From: Betaproteobacteria bacterium | Lineage (GTDB): Bacteria; Pseudomonadota; Gammaproteobacteria; Burkholderiales; Eutrophovitaceae | Direction of reading: 5' to 3' | Length of the DNA: 13,160 nt | NCBI GenBank assembly: GCA_009886305.1 | Contig: QXZO01000093.1 | Location: forward strand, 1,989 to 15,148 | Shown here: piece after piece, positions 1 through 7,745 of the stretch | How positions within the stretch are numbered: position 1 is the stretch's first letter | Layout: the number at the start of each line of letters is the position of its first letter | Position numbers and translations under genes: made by a program | The notes under the pieces: generated by a model | Databases searched by the model: none | The model's input: the letters and a program-made list of their open reading frames with translations, nothing else | What the model was told of the DNA's origin: nothing

Positions 1-1154
1 TACTCACCGACCTCCTCATGCAAAGATGGACCAAATTTACCAAGTTCGCCCATATCACCAAAAACGAAAATCTTCTTACCAGGCTCCATAGCTAAATATT
101 CCAAGGCCCGACAAACCGAATCAAAATTAGCGTTATATGTGTCATTAAAAAGCACATCTCCAGACTTAAGCTTAATGGTCTCCAGCCTGCCTTTCACACT
201 ATCGAACGATTCAAGACCCTGTTTAATTGAGCTTGCTGAGACCTTGAGCGAATAACAAACCGCTGCTGCTGCAAGGGCATTCAAAATATTGTGCTTACCT
301 CGAATTTTCAAATCAACCTCAATGGCTGATGCATCAAAAGTAATCTTTAAAGTAGTTGATCTTGCCGATTCCACATATTCACCTGAAATATCCGCATCAT
401 CAGAACTACCAAATCTCTGAACCGTCCCCTCTGGATATTTGCTTATCAAGTAATCAGTATATTTCCCGCTAGCCTCAACAATAAGCACGCCATCTTTCGG
501 TAGACCAGAGATAATTTCTGATTTTGCTTCAGCAATTGCATCTTGAGAACCTAGCTCGCCAATATGGGCGGTTCCGATATTTGTAATGACAGCCACATCG
601 GGGCAAACAATACTGGCTAGATGCGTCAACTCCCCTAAATTGCTCATACCCATCTCGACCACCACGTACTTGTGTTTACTCGTTAAATCTAAGAGAGTTT
701 TAGGGACCCCGATATCGTTATTCAAATTACCTTTCGTTGCGAGCACCTGATCAGATCCTATTTCGCAGCGAAGAATACTGGCGATCATTTCTTTAACCGT
801 TGTCTTACCGTTACTCCCAGTTATTCCAATTACCTTAATTTTCGGACTGAATTTTCGTCTCCACCAAAAAGATAAATCTCCTAATCCTCGACGAGTATCA
901 GAGGGTTTTAAGTAAGTTCCAGACCCCGCCTTACTTAAGTTACTGTAATTCTCCGAGACCATACATGCGACCGCGCCTTTTTCAAAAGCCTCAAGAACAA
1001 AGTCATGGCCGTCAAAATTGGGGCCTTCTAGGGCAACATACAAGTCGCCTTTATTAATATCTCGACTATCCGTAGAAACTCTGGAAACGATTACCGACGG
1101 ATCACCAACGAGCTCTATTTTTGCATCCGAAGCGTATTCATCAATCCTAAACAT
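1..1154 (-). CDS. murF: UDP-N-acetylmuramoyl-tripeptide--D-alanyl-D-alanine ligase (MurF), 3' end missing
   Basis: MurF adds the dipeptide D-Ala-D-Ala to UDP-MurNAc-tripeptide with ATP, the last cytoplasmic step of the peptidoglycan precursor nucleotide. I translated the minus strand from the ATG at 1154 and found an open frame to the window edge: 384 codons, of about 450 usual. It starts MFRIDEYASD. An N-terminal substrate-binding domain (with VSTDSRDINKGDLYVAL near residues 26-42) is followed by the Mur-ligase P-loop ITGSNGKTT near residues 111-119. Further conserved stretches are GNLNNDIGVP, VEMGMSNLGEL, TNIGTAHI and FNDTYNAN, the last typical of MurF. The start overlaps the murE stop by a few bases and has a CAGGA Shine-Dalgarno 8 bases upstream. 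The missing part is the rest of the C-terminal domain. It is the last visible gene of the dcw operon; mraY would be expected next. Confidence 0.96.
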   Translation of the reverse strand, partial: MFRIDEYASDAKIELVGDPSVIVSRVSTDSRDINKGDLYVALEGPNFDGHDFVLEAFEKGAVACMVSENYSNLSKAGSGTYLKPSDTRRGLGDLSFWWRRKFSPKIKVIGITGSNGKTTVKEMIASILRCEIGSDQVLATKGNLNNDIGVPKTLLDLTSKHKYVVVEMGMSNLGELTHLASIVCPDVAVITNIGTAHIGELGSQDAIAEAKSEIISGLPKDGVLIVEASGKYTDYLISKYPEGTVQRFGSSDDADISGEYVESARSTTLKITFDASAIEVDLKIRGKHNILNALAAAAVCYSLKVSASSIKQGLESFDSVKGRLETIKLKSGDVLFNDTYNANFDSVCRALEYLAMEPGKKIFVFGDMGELGKFGPSLHEEVGE

Positions 1155-2706
1155 TCATACAGTCCTGGTATTGATTCGAGTCAAAATAAAATGTTTTTAA
1201 ATACTCCTCGGCGACTAAGTAATCATCAAACGGTAGGCGTTCACCAGACACGTCTTGATATTTTTCGTGTCCCTTTCCAGCGATACAAACAATATCGTTT
1301 TTATTAGATAGCCCTATAGCGCGACAGATCGCGGATCGCCGGTCCGGTTCAACGATAAACCGATCCTCCTCACCGCAAATTATTTGCTCTATGATACGAT
1401 CAAGCGCTTCATGCCGGGGATTGTCTGCAGTAACAATCGCGACATCGGAAAACTCAAGCACAGCCTGTCCCATTAATTTCCTTTTATCCTTATCCCTATC
1501 GCCACCAGCCCCAAAAACTGTAATTACACGTCCAGGAGCCTTGAGAAGAGACCTCAACGTCGCAAGAAGTCGACTTAGTGCATCGGGGGTGTGGGCATAA
1601 TCAACATATACGTACCGATCATATTTTTCTCCCACGCGTTGTAAGCGTCCCTTTGGATGCCTCAATGCGCCAACCGCATCGCAGGCTTTTGAGAAATCGA
1701 CGCCCGAACAAAGTAGCCCTCCCAAAACAGCCAGCATGTTTCTCACATTAAACTCGCCAACGATTTGAGATTTTATTTCCTTGAAACCCCATCGGGTAGA
1801 CACGCTAAATGTTGAACCATTAATCGACAACGACGATTGACTTGCAAAAATATCGGCATTCTTATTCACAGTACTATAAGTGACTACTTGCTTGTCTTGG
1901 CGCTTGAGAATCATAGCAAGATCAGCGCCAAAATCATCGTCAATATTTATAACAGCTTGCGACAGTGTCTCAAATAAAAAAAGACGCGCCTTTGCGATAC
2001 CGTAATGCTCTAACGTTCCGTGATAATCAAGATGATCATGGGTTAGATTAGTAAAAATTGCGATATCGATTTCCGTTCCATTGAGTCTGTTTTGTGATAA
2101 TGCGTGCGAAGAGGCCTCTATAGAAATGTGTGAAACACCGGAATTCCTAAGATCTCGAAAAGTATGCTGAAGTGCGATGGCATCGGGTGTCGTTCTATTC
2201 TCCCCGTAGCCGATATTAAGCGCTCTGCCTGGCACATTTACACCCAGAGTTCCGATACATGCACTATCGCGACCTAACGAAAAAAATGCATCAGCGAGCC
2301 AATTAACGCATGTGGTTTTACCATTGGTGCCCGTCACACCTAAAACGTGTATACCGCTCGTTGGTTCGCCAAAAAAAAGTGCTGCAAATTCACCCATCAA
2401 CGCTTGTACGTCTTTGAAGGCGATGTTCGGCACTTTGTGCGATGGGTCCCAAATCCACCCACCCCGCTCCCAAATGACAGCTGAACAACCTCGCTCTATC
2501 GCCTCATGTATATGAATACGTCCATCTTGATTGAAACCAGGATAAGCAAAAAAAATGTCACCCTTCTTGGTAAGACGACTATCGTTTGATAAACCCGTAG
2601 GAATAACTTTTAGCTCACTCAGTTTTTGTTTTAAGTTATTGCCACTATTAATAGTCGTTCCGGATAACTCAGATTGGATAAACCGTTCAATAGCAGGTGC
2701 AGTCAT
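1147..2706 (-). CDS. murE: UDP-N-acetylmuramoyl-L-alanyl-D-glutamate--2,6-diaminopimelate ligase (MurE)
   Basis: MurE adds the third stem-peptide residue to UDP-MurNAc-L-Ala-D-Glu in the cytoplasm, using ATP. The protein has 519 residues, close to the family's usual length. Visible motifs are an N-terminal uridine-binding domain (LSNDSR, residues 39-44), the P-loop GTNGKTT (126-132), a lysine at about 239 in the position of the carbamylated active-site lysine, YAHTPD (370-375) and GKGHE (478-481). DNPR at 428-431 is the established signature of enzymes selecting meso-diaminopimelate rather than lysine, so the wall should be of the DAP type. The ATG overlaps the ftsI stop as ATGA (2703-2706), and AGGG lies a few bases upstream of the start. 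It is fourth in line after rsmH, ftsL and ftsI, and precedes murF. Confidence 0.97.
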   Translation of the reverse strand: MTAPAIERFIQSELSGTTINSGNNLKQKLSELKVIPTGLSNDSRLTKKGDIFFAYPGFNQDGRIHIHEAIERGCSAVIWERGGWIWDPSHKVPNIAFKDVQALMGEFAALFFGEPTSGIHVLGVTGTNGKTTCVNWLADAFFSLGRDSACIGTLGVNVPGRALNIGYGENRTTPDAIALQHTFRDLRNSGVSHISIEASSHALSQNRLNGTEIDIAIFTNLTHDHLDYHGTLEHYGIAKARLFLFETLSQAVINIDDDFGADLAMILKRQDKQVVTYSTVNKNADIFASQSSLSINGSTFSVSTRWGFKEIKSQIVGEFNVRNMLAVLGGLLCSGVDFSKACDAVGALRHPKGRLQRVGEKYDRYVYVDYAHTPDALSRLLATLRSLLKAPGRVITVFGAGGDRDKDKRKLMGQAVLEFSDVAIVTADNPRHEALDRIIEQIICGEEDRFIVEPDRRSAICRAIGLSNKNDIVCIAGKGHEKYQDVSGERLPFDDYLVAEEYLKTFYFDSNQYQDCMNV

Positions 2707-4439
2707 ACAGGCCCTGGCAAAATTTCTCGTTTTGCCTCCTGCTTAATAATATAGTTGTCGGGATCAATGCCTAACGTTGTTAAAGCTTCTTCCATGACCT
2801 TTTTGAAGACTGGAGCCGCTACGACACTCGCGTAATATGAACCCAAGCTCGGCTCGTCAACCATAACAGCCACAATGAGTCGAGGATTAGAGACTGGAGC
2901 AATCCCTACGAATGAAGAACGATACTTCCCACGGGCGTAAGAGCCTCCAAAGGCTACTTTCGCAGTACCAGTCTTACCGGCCACCCGATAACCAGGAATG
3001 GAAGCGCTGGACCCGGTACCTTTCTCATGAGTCACCGTCTCAAGTATTTTAAGCACCGCTCTTGCGGTTCCCTTCGAAATGACGCGGTTACCTTCCACCG
3101 TCTGTGTGCGCTTCTCGAAGGTAACTGGAATCAAAACGCCATCTCGAGCAAAAATACTGTAGGCACGAGCCAATTGGAGAAGACTCGCAGACACGCCCAT
3201 TCCGTAAGAGATAGTCGCTTGATCAATTTCCCTCCATTTTTCTGGAGCTCTCAAACTTCCTGAAGCACCTCCAGGAAAACGCAGTTTTGGGCTCTTACCG
3301 AAACCGGAATTCGATAAAACCTCCCATAAGTCGTGCGACGCCATCTTTTGAGCGATTTTCACAGTTCCGACATTGGAAGAGCGCTGGATTACCTGAGTTA
3401 CAGTTAACAAACTATCATCCTCTGGGTGATCATCTGTGATCGTTCGCCCACCGATGCGTAACCGACCGTCCTCAATATCAATTGGTGTTTTGGGTGTTAC
3501 AAAGTTGCCCTCTAACGCAGCCGCAATCGTAAAAGGCTTCAATGTGGATCCTGGTTCAAACTGGTCGATTATCGCGCGATTACGAAGTAACTGGGGCGTA
3601 AAAGAGGAACGATTATTCGGGTTAAAACTAGGCCAATTCGCAAGCGCTAAGATTTCCCCTGTTAAGGTATCCAAAACTACGACACTAGCGGACTTGGCTT
3701 CGTGCTCAAGTGCCGCATTTTTCGCCTCTGAAAATGCTACATACTGCAGTTTACGGTCAATTGACAGCGACAATTCCGTGCCATTCTCCGCGACGCTGAG
3801 GGTGGCAACTTCCTCGATCACCTGATTCTTGTTATTTCTGTTAATTCTGCGACTGCCCGACTTACCCGCAAGAGTAGTTTGATATGAGTACTCCAAGCCC
3901 TCTTGCCCTTTCTGGTCACGGTTGGTAAAGCCCACTAAATGCGCTGTTGCCTCTCCGTTGGGATAGTATCTTTTATACTCCGTATGTAACGATACTCCTG
4001 GTAATTTTAAGGACATTACTTCTCGAGCTATGCTTGGTGATATCTGTCTCTTCAGATATACAAAGGTTTTCTTCTGTGTGAGACGACGCTTTATATAATC
4101 AAGATTCACATCTAGTAATTCTGACAGCCTAATCAGCTTTTTGGGGGCGATACTCTCAAATTTGATTTGATGAGGGTTAGCAGTCACCGTCTCGACAGCC
4201 GTACTAATGGCTAATGCCTCTCCGTTTCTATCGGTTATTAGTCCACGGGTCGCAATAAGTTCTTTTGTTCGTGAATACCTCTTCTCCGCTTCAGCTTGCA
4301 AGAAATCTTTATTAACACTCTGACAATAAAGAGCCCGCGCGGCCAAGGCCATAAAACCCAAAAACATGAGTGTTACCAGTAGTCGTGCTCTCCAAACTGG
4401 CAAACGAATTTTCAATACTGATTGGGATTTAGACGTCAT
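2703..4439 (-). CDS. ftsI: Septal peptidoglycan transpeptidase FtsI (penicillin-binding protein 3)
   Basis: FtsI cross-links septal peptidoglycan in the divisome together with FtsW and is a class B penicillin-binding protein. The 578-residue protein (E. coli 588) has a short cytoplasmic N-terminus, one membrane segment at about residues 18-38, and then a periplasmic part. The pedestal domain contains RGLITDRNGEALA (65-77). The transpeptidase domain has all three catalytic motifs: STLK (298-301, nucleophile Ser298), SSN (354-356) and KTGT (489-492). It is therefore predicted to be active and a beta-lactam target. The start ATG overlaps the ftsL stop by ATGA (4436-4439), and its own stop overlaps the murE start in the same way, so translation is probably coupled. 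No strong Shine-Dalgarno is visible before it, which fits coupling. Nothing is truncated. Confidence 0.97.
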   Translation of the reverse strand: MTSKSQSVLKIRLPVWRARLLVTLMFLGFMALAARALYCQSVNKDFLQAEAEKRYSRTKELIATRGLITDRNGEALAISTAVETVTANPHQIKFESIAPKKLIRLSELLDVNLDYIKRRLTQKKTFVYLKRQISPSIAREVMSLKLPGVSLHTEYKRYYPNGEATAHLVGFTNRDQKGQEGLEYSYQTTLAGKSGSRRINRNNKNQVIEEVATLSVAENGTELSLSIDRKLQYVAFSEAKNAALEHEAKSASVVVLDTLTGEILALANWPSFNPNNRSSFTPQLLRNRAIIDQFEPGSTLKPFTIAAALEGNFVTPKTPIDIEDGRLRIGGRTITDDHPEDDSLLTVTQVIQRSSNVGTVKIAQKMASHDLWEVLSNSGFGKSPKLRFPGGASGSLRAPEKWREIDQATISYGMGVSASLLQLARAYSIFARDGVLIPVTFEKRTQTVEGNRVISKGTARAVLKILETVTHEKGTGSSASIPGYRVAGKTGTAKVAFGGSYARGKYRSSFVGIAPVSNPRLIVAVMVDEPSLGSYYASVVAAPVFKKVMEEALTTLGIDPDNYIIKQEAKREILPGPV

Positions 4440-4714
4440 TGCTTAGCACGCGCGGGAGGGGGAGGAAGCAAAATTATGTCTTCTGGTTTCGGGTACTTCA
4501 TTTTCAGCTTTCGTATTGCTAAACGTTCTATCCTCGAGGGACTCGTGAGGGTGGCTTTTTCAGTTACCAAATTTGTATGATGTCTTTCAATTTGTAATGC
4601 TTTATTTCTTTCCAATTCGATCTCATTAACGAGCTTCCGCGTGTCGTGCCTTGCGGTCACCAACGAAATAGCCGACATAATGAGCAATACAAAAATTGAC
4701 AAGCTTAGCTTCAC
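4436..4714 (-). CDS. ftsL: Cell division protein FtsL
   Basis: FtsL is a small bitopic divisome protein that forms a complex with FtsB and FtsQ and helps activate FtsWI. The protein has a membrane segment at once after the start (LSLSIFVLLIMSAISLV), then a periplasmic heptad-like helix rich in charged residues (about 25-60). It ends with the conserved family stretch SPSRIERLAIRKLKMKYP and a proline-rich tail. I place the start at the GTG at 4714: it overlaps the rsmH stop as GTGA and has AGAGG 8 bases upstream, giving 92 residues. A GTG three codons further upstream (4723) is possible but has no well-spaced ribosome site. Family identification rests on size, topology, the C-terminal motif and the invariant position between rsmH and ftsI. 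Confidence 0.9.
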   Translation of the reverse strand: MKLSLSIFVLLIMSAISLVTARHDTRKLVNEIELERNKALQIERHHTNLVTEKATLTSPSRIERLAIRKLKMKYPKPEDIILLPPPPARAKQ

Positions 4715-5682
4715 GAAATACACCTCTCAGCTACTCGTAACATCGCGCTTCTTGACCGTGGATTTCGCTGAATTTCGGCTGGGCTCGGCCGGATTGCCTT
4801 TCCAATCGATTTAAATAACGTTTTCGGCAAATCGATTTGTCGAATGGCCAAACGGTCAGGTACGTTCGGACGTGATTCCTTAACGATGAAACGCTTCACC
4901 ATTCGATCTTCTAAAGAATGAAAACTGATGATTACCAAACGCGCACCACCTAATAAAATTGAAGCCACCTGACCGAGAAGCTCCTCTAAATCCTCCAGCT
5001 CTCTATTAAGATGGATACGAATAGCTTGGAAAGTCTTAGTCGCTGGATTTTTTATGGAGTGAAATTTTTTAGGTATCGCCTTTTCAACCAATTGTCGCAG
5101 TTGACGTGTTGTACTTATCCTCTGAATGGTCCGAGCGGTAACGATGGATTTTGCGATCCTCAGGGCAAATCTTTCCTCTCCGTATACCTTAAGAATTCTC
5201 GCCAGCTCTGTTTGGGTTACGCAATTAAGCCAGTCCTCAGCCGTTGAGCCAGAATTAGTATCCATTCTCATATCTAGCGGTCCGTCATGCGAGAAACTAA
5301 ATCCACGTGCCGCAGTGTCAAGCTGAGGCGATGAAACCCCAAGATCCAACAAGACTCCGTCCACGTGGCAAACCCCGATCCTCTTGAGTATCGTTTTAAC
5401 ATCGCCGAAGGTGCCATGGAAAATTTTAAAATTGTCAGATTCAAGCTTTTTTCCTTCAACAACAGCCTGCGGATCTTTGTCGATAGCGACTAGTAAGCCC
5501 CCAACGCCCAAAAGCTTTAGCACCTCCTTTGCATGTCCGCCTCTTCCATAGGTACCATCCACATAAATCCCGTCTGGTTTTATGTTTAGAGCCTCAATTG
5601 CCTCATCGAGTAAAACTGGTGTGTGCGAATTGATCCGATCATCAAATCCATTCTCTTCATTTTTGTTATCGTCAGAGCGCAA
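4711..5682 (-). CDS. rsmH: 16S rRNA (cytosine-1402-N4)-methyltransferase RsmH (MraW)
   Basis: RsmH uses S-adenosylmethionine to methylate N4 of C1402 in the decoding centre of 16S rRNA. The same nucleotide is 2'-O-methylated by RsmI, which is also encoded in this window. Motifs in order: HTPVLLDEAIEAL near the start, the AdoMet loop VDGTYGRGGHA, GVLLDLGVSSPQLD, GPLDMRMD, TFQAIRIHLNREL and ISFHSLEDRMVKRF. The open frame reaches an ATG at 5790, but that would overlap mraZ by about 119 bases and add 36 residues unlike the family. The next in-frame start is an ATG at 5721 with no ribosome site. I choose the TTG at 5682, which overlaps the mraZ stop by 11 bases and has a purine-rich AGGGATGG upstream. 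It gives 323 residues, near the E. coli 313. No later in-frame ATG, GTG or TTG precedes the conserved HTPVLL. Confidence 0.93.
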   Translation of the reverse strand: MRSDDNKNEENGFDDRINSHTPVLLDEAIEALNIKPDGIYVDGTYGRGGHAKEVLKLLGVGGLLVAIDKDPQAVVEGKKLESDNFKIFHGTFGDVKTILKRIGVCHVDGVLLDLGVSSPQLDTAARGFSFSHDGPLDMRMDTNSGSTAEDWLNCVTQTELARILKVYGEERFALRIAKSIVTARTIQRISTTRQLRQLVEKAIPKKFHSIKNPATKTFQAIRIHLNRELEDLEELLGQVASILLGGARLVIISFHSLEDRMVKRFIVKESRPNVPDRLAIRQIDLPKTLFKSIGKAIRPSPAEIQRNPRSRSAMLRVAERCIS

Positions 5683-6115
5683 AGTTTTCCATCCCTGGCG
5701 GAGGATTGGTCGGCCCCTCATCGAACTGAGAAATTTGCTTCTCCCAAGAAGACTCACTCCACAACTCAAAATGACTACCCTGGCCAACAAGCATGATTCG
5801 CTTCTCTAAACCCGCGAATTGCCTTTGAGAAGCAGATATCAGTATTCTTCCTGAACCATCAAGTTCCATTTCCTCTGCAAAGCCCACCAATAACCTCTTC
5901 CATAGACTTAACTTGGGATCAAAGCTGGAAAAAGTCATGATTTGCGCCCGAATTGGACTCCAGGCCTCGGAAGGATATAGAAGTAGGCAACGGTGGGGGT
6001 GTGAAGTAAGCACTAACTTACTGTCTGGACCAATATTTAATTCATCCCGATATTTGGTCGGAATAGCCAAACGCCCCTTGGCATCCAGGTTAATCCCCAC
6101 AACCCCTTGAAACAT
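5672..6115 (-). CDS. mraZ: Transcriptional regulator MraZ
   Basis: MraZ is a DNA-binding protein that forms a ring-shaped oligomer and represses its own dcw operon in E. coli by binding TGGG repeats at the promoter. The 147-residue protein has two SpoVT/AbrB-type swapped-hairpin repeats, each with the family's D-x-x-G-R motif: LDAKGRLAIP near residues 10-19 and LDGSGRILIS near 85-94. The length is close to the E. coli protein (152). The ATG at 6115 has a GGGGTGA ribosome site a few bases upstream. It is the first gene of the operon, and the expected operator lies just upstream at 6147-6181, so autoregulation is likely. Its TGA lies inside the start region of rsmH. Confidence 0.97.
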   Translation of the reverse strand: MFQGVVGINLDAKGRLAIPTKYRDELNIGPDSKLVLTSHPHRCLLLYPSEAWSPIRAQIMTFSSFDPKLSLWKRLLVGFAEEMELDGSGRILISASQRQFAGLEKRIMLVGQGSHFELWSESSWEKQISQFDEGPTNPPPGMENFAL

Positions 6116-6146
6116 AAACTCACCCCAGTTTGATAGAGTAAAAGTT

Positions 6147-6181
6147 CCCCTATTTTTCCCACTTTTTTCTACATTTACCCA
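6147..6181 (-). promoter_or_regulatory. MraZ operator: TGGG boxes at 10-base spacing
   Basis: Reading the minus strand from 6181, pentamers recur exactly every 10 bases: TGGGT (6181-6177), TAGAA (6171-6167, degenerate), TGGGA (6161-6157) and AGGGG (6151-6147). E. coli MraZ is known to bind TGGGN repeats separated by 5 bases between the mra promoter and mraZ, so the phasing and position fit. Boxes one and three are perfect, four is near, and two is poor. The array begins at the last base of the -10 and runs into the leader. Confidence 0.75.
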
Positions 6182-6209
6182 CTGTAGGCGAAAAAATAAG
6201 ATGGGTCAA
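6181..6209 (-). promoter_or_regulatory. Sigma70-type promoter of the dcw operon (Pmra)
   Basis: On the minus strand TTGACC (6209-6204, five of six matches to TTGACA) is followed by a 17-base spacer and TACAGT (6186-6181, four of six matches to TATAAT). Transcription would start near 6174, leaving a leader of about 60 bases before mraZ. The last T of the -10 is also the first base of the first TGGG box, so a bound MraZ would sit on the promoter's downstream edge. The hexamers and spacing are read from the sequence; activity is inferred. Confidence 0.72.
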
Positions 6210-6290
6210 GTAAGTAAACTAATGAAAATCAATACTTAGGACATAAGTTTCCCTCGCAGAGACCTGCGTTCGGGCACAAATTAAAAATTT

Positions 6291-6656
6291 GGAAGCCGGT
6301 CTGTAAGCCGGGTTCTGTCTTTCGACTGAAAGTCGAGAGGCAATCATTCATCTGGATCAAAGGTTACCCTTTGATTCTAGCGACCTACCCGAGGACGACG
6401 CGAGCAACGCCTAAGTCCTCCTATTTGGTCTTGCTCCGGGTGGGGTTTACAATGCCGTCCTTGTTACCAAGGCCGCGGTGAGCTCTTACCTCACCTTTTC
6501 ACCCTTACCTCGAATCTTTCGATTGAGGCGGTACATTTTCTGTTGCACTATCCATCGCCTCACAACGTCCGGTCGTTAACCGGCACCCCGCTCTATGGAG
6601 CCCGGACTTTCCTCTACAGACCCAGAGATCATGCAGCGATTGCCCGACCGACTTCC
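6291..6656 (-). ncRNA. rnpB: RNase P RNA (rnpB), bacterial type A
   Basis: This is the catalytic RNA of ribonuclease P, which removes 5' leaders from tRNA precursors. Conserved elements on the minus strand are GAGGAAAGTCCGGGCTCC (5' half, near 6617-6600), AGTGCAACAGA, GGGTGAAAAGGTGAGGTAAGAG, CACCCGGAGCAAGACCAAAT, GGGTAGG (6390-6384, containing the GGU that pairs with the tRNA CCA end), GATGAATGATTGCC and ACAGAACCCGGCTTA. The ends are set by helix P1: GGAAGTCGGTC at 6656-6646 pairs with GACCGGCTTCC at 6301-6291. GGCAATC also pairs with GATTGCC as P2. P18 is an 8-bp hairpin with a GUAA tetraloop (6356-6375), and a P19-like hairpin is present (6322-6336). The length is 366 bases, against 377 in E. 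coli. It lies between pyrC and the dcw promoter on the same strand. Confidence 0.97.
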
Positions 6657-6662
6657 GCCGAC

Positions 6663-6668
6663 ACTATA
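6663..6668 (-). promoter_or_regulatory. Candidate -10 element of the rnpB promoter
   Basis: TATAGT (five of six matches) ends 7 bases before the inferred 5' end of rnpB, the spacing expected of a -10. A second TATAGT overlaps it 5 bases upstream. No good -35 is visible at 16-18 bases, only AT-rich DNA, so activity and exact start are uncertain. It lies in the 46-base gap after the pyrC stop. Confidence 0.45.
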
Positions 6669-6702
6669 CTATAAAAATCAATATCTTAATTAGGACTAAT
6701 AC

Positions 6703-7737
6703 TCAGGTCTCAATACTCCAATTTAGCCCCTGTCCAGCTCTAAATGGGACGATAGCACCGCCAGAGTAGGTGTATGTAGGGGGGATAACTTGTTCTTTGC
6801 GCACAAGTTTAATGTAGCTCGTATTTAGCGGTAATTCATAAAATCTTGCTCCAAAAGTAGACGCAAAGTCTTCTAATTTATCGATCCCACCTACAGAATC
6901 AAAAGCTTCGGCATAACATTCCATAGCGGCATGAGCAGTATAAACTCCAGCACAGCCACAAGAAGCCTCTTTAGTGTGCCTTTCGTGAGGAGCACTGTCC
7001 GTCCCTAAAAAGTACTTAGGGCTACCGGAGATTGCAGCTCGTAACAGTGCCAAGCGATGCTCTTCCCTTTTAAGTATAGGCAAACAATAATGGTGGGGCC
7101 GGATACCGCCATCGAATAGGTCCCCACGATTCAACAATAGGTGATGCGCGGTAATAGTTGCCGCCACTTTCTCTGAACACGCATCTACAAAGTCAACGGA
7201 GTCCGAGGTGGTTATGTGCTCAAGAACAATCTTAAGATCTGGAAATTCTTTAACTACACGCAAAAGTACCGAATCTAGAAATACTTTCTCACGATCAAAA
7301 ATATCAACATCCTTATCGGTGACCTCCCCATGAAGCAAAAGCGGAACGCCGTGCTTCATCATAGCCTCCAGAACTTTAAACCGACCCTCCAAGTCGGTGA
7401 CCCCTAAATCTGAATTAGTAGTAGCCCCTGCCGGGTAATACTTTACTCCATGAACAATACCCGACTCCCTAGCCATCAAAATTTCGGCAGGCGTAGTCCG
7501 ATCGGTTAAGTATAGCGTCATCAACGGATCGAAAAGCCGGCCAGTCGGCGTCACCGCTAAGATTCTTTTTCGGTACTCAATCGCCATCGCAGTCGAAACA
7601 ACTGGAGGACGAAGGTTCGGCATAACAATTGCCCTACGAAACTGCGTTGATACGTGCCCAACCGACAGAGGCAACACATCATCATCCCTAAGGTGGATAT
7701 GCAAATCGTCTGGTTGACGAATGACTAACTCATTCAT
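6703..7737 (-). CDS. pyrC: Dihydroorotase (PyrC), class II
   Basis: PyrC cyclises N-carbamoyl-L-aspartate to dihydroorotate, the third step of de novo pyrimidine synthesis, in the cytoplasm. The 344-residue protein matches the E. coli type (348). All metal and catalytic positions are present with an offset of three from E. coli: His13 and His15 (HIHLRDD), the carboxylated Lys99 (GVKYYPAGATT), His136 (LLLHGEV), His174 (LEHITT) and the catalytic Asp247 (LGTDSAPH). The start ATG lies 8 bases after the rsmI stop, with AAAGGAG (7757-7751) overlapping the rsmI end, so the two genes form a transcription unit. This location is unusual: in the related Pseudomonas order that I recall, rsmI adjoins rnpB and mraZ without pyrC. 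No frameshift or missing residue is seen. Confidence 0.97.
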   Translation of the reverse strand: MNELVIRQPDDLHIHLRDDDVLPLSVGHVSTQFRRAIVMPNLRPPVVSTAMAIEYRKRILAVTPTGRLFDPLMTLYLTDRTTPAEILMARESGIVHGVKYYPAGATTNSDLGVTDLEGRFKVLEAMMKHGVPLLLHGEVTDKDVDIFDREKVFLDSVLLRVVKEFPDLKIVLEHITTSDSVDFVDACSEKVAATITAHHLLLNRGDLFDGGIRPHHYCLPILKREEHRLALLRAAISGSPKYFLGTDSAPHERHTKEASCGCAGVYTAHAAMECYAEAFDSVGGIDKLEDFASTFGARFYELPLNTSYIKLVRKEQVIPPTYTYSGGAIVPFRAGQGLNWSIET

Positions 7738-7745
7738 AATTTATT

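Noticed and set aside
3436..3825. 129-residue plus-strand frame antisense to ftsI
   Set aside because: It is opposite the FtsI transpeptidase domain, which is plainly coding, and looks like a shadow frame.
5672..5790. N-terminal extension of rsmH starting at the ATG at 5790
   Set aside because: It lies wholly inside mraZ in another frame, has no family similarity that I can see, and a plausible TTG start exists at 5682.
6255..6268. Hairpin CGCAG-loop-CTGCG as a terminator of rnpB
   Set aside because: The stem is only 5 bp and no T-run follows on either strand.
6281..6293. AT-rich near-palindrome at the rnpB 3' end as an intrinsic terminator
   Set aside because: There is a short T-run, but no GC-rich stem of its own precedes it; the adjoining bases belong to helix P1.
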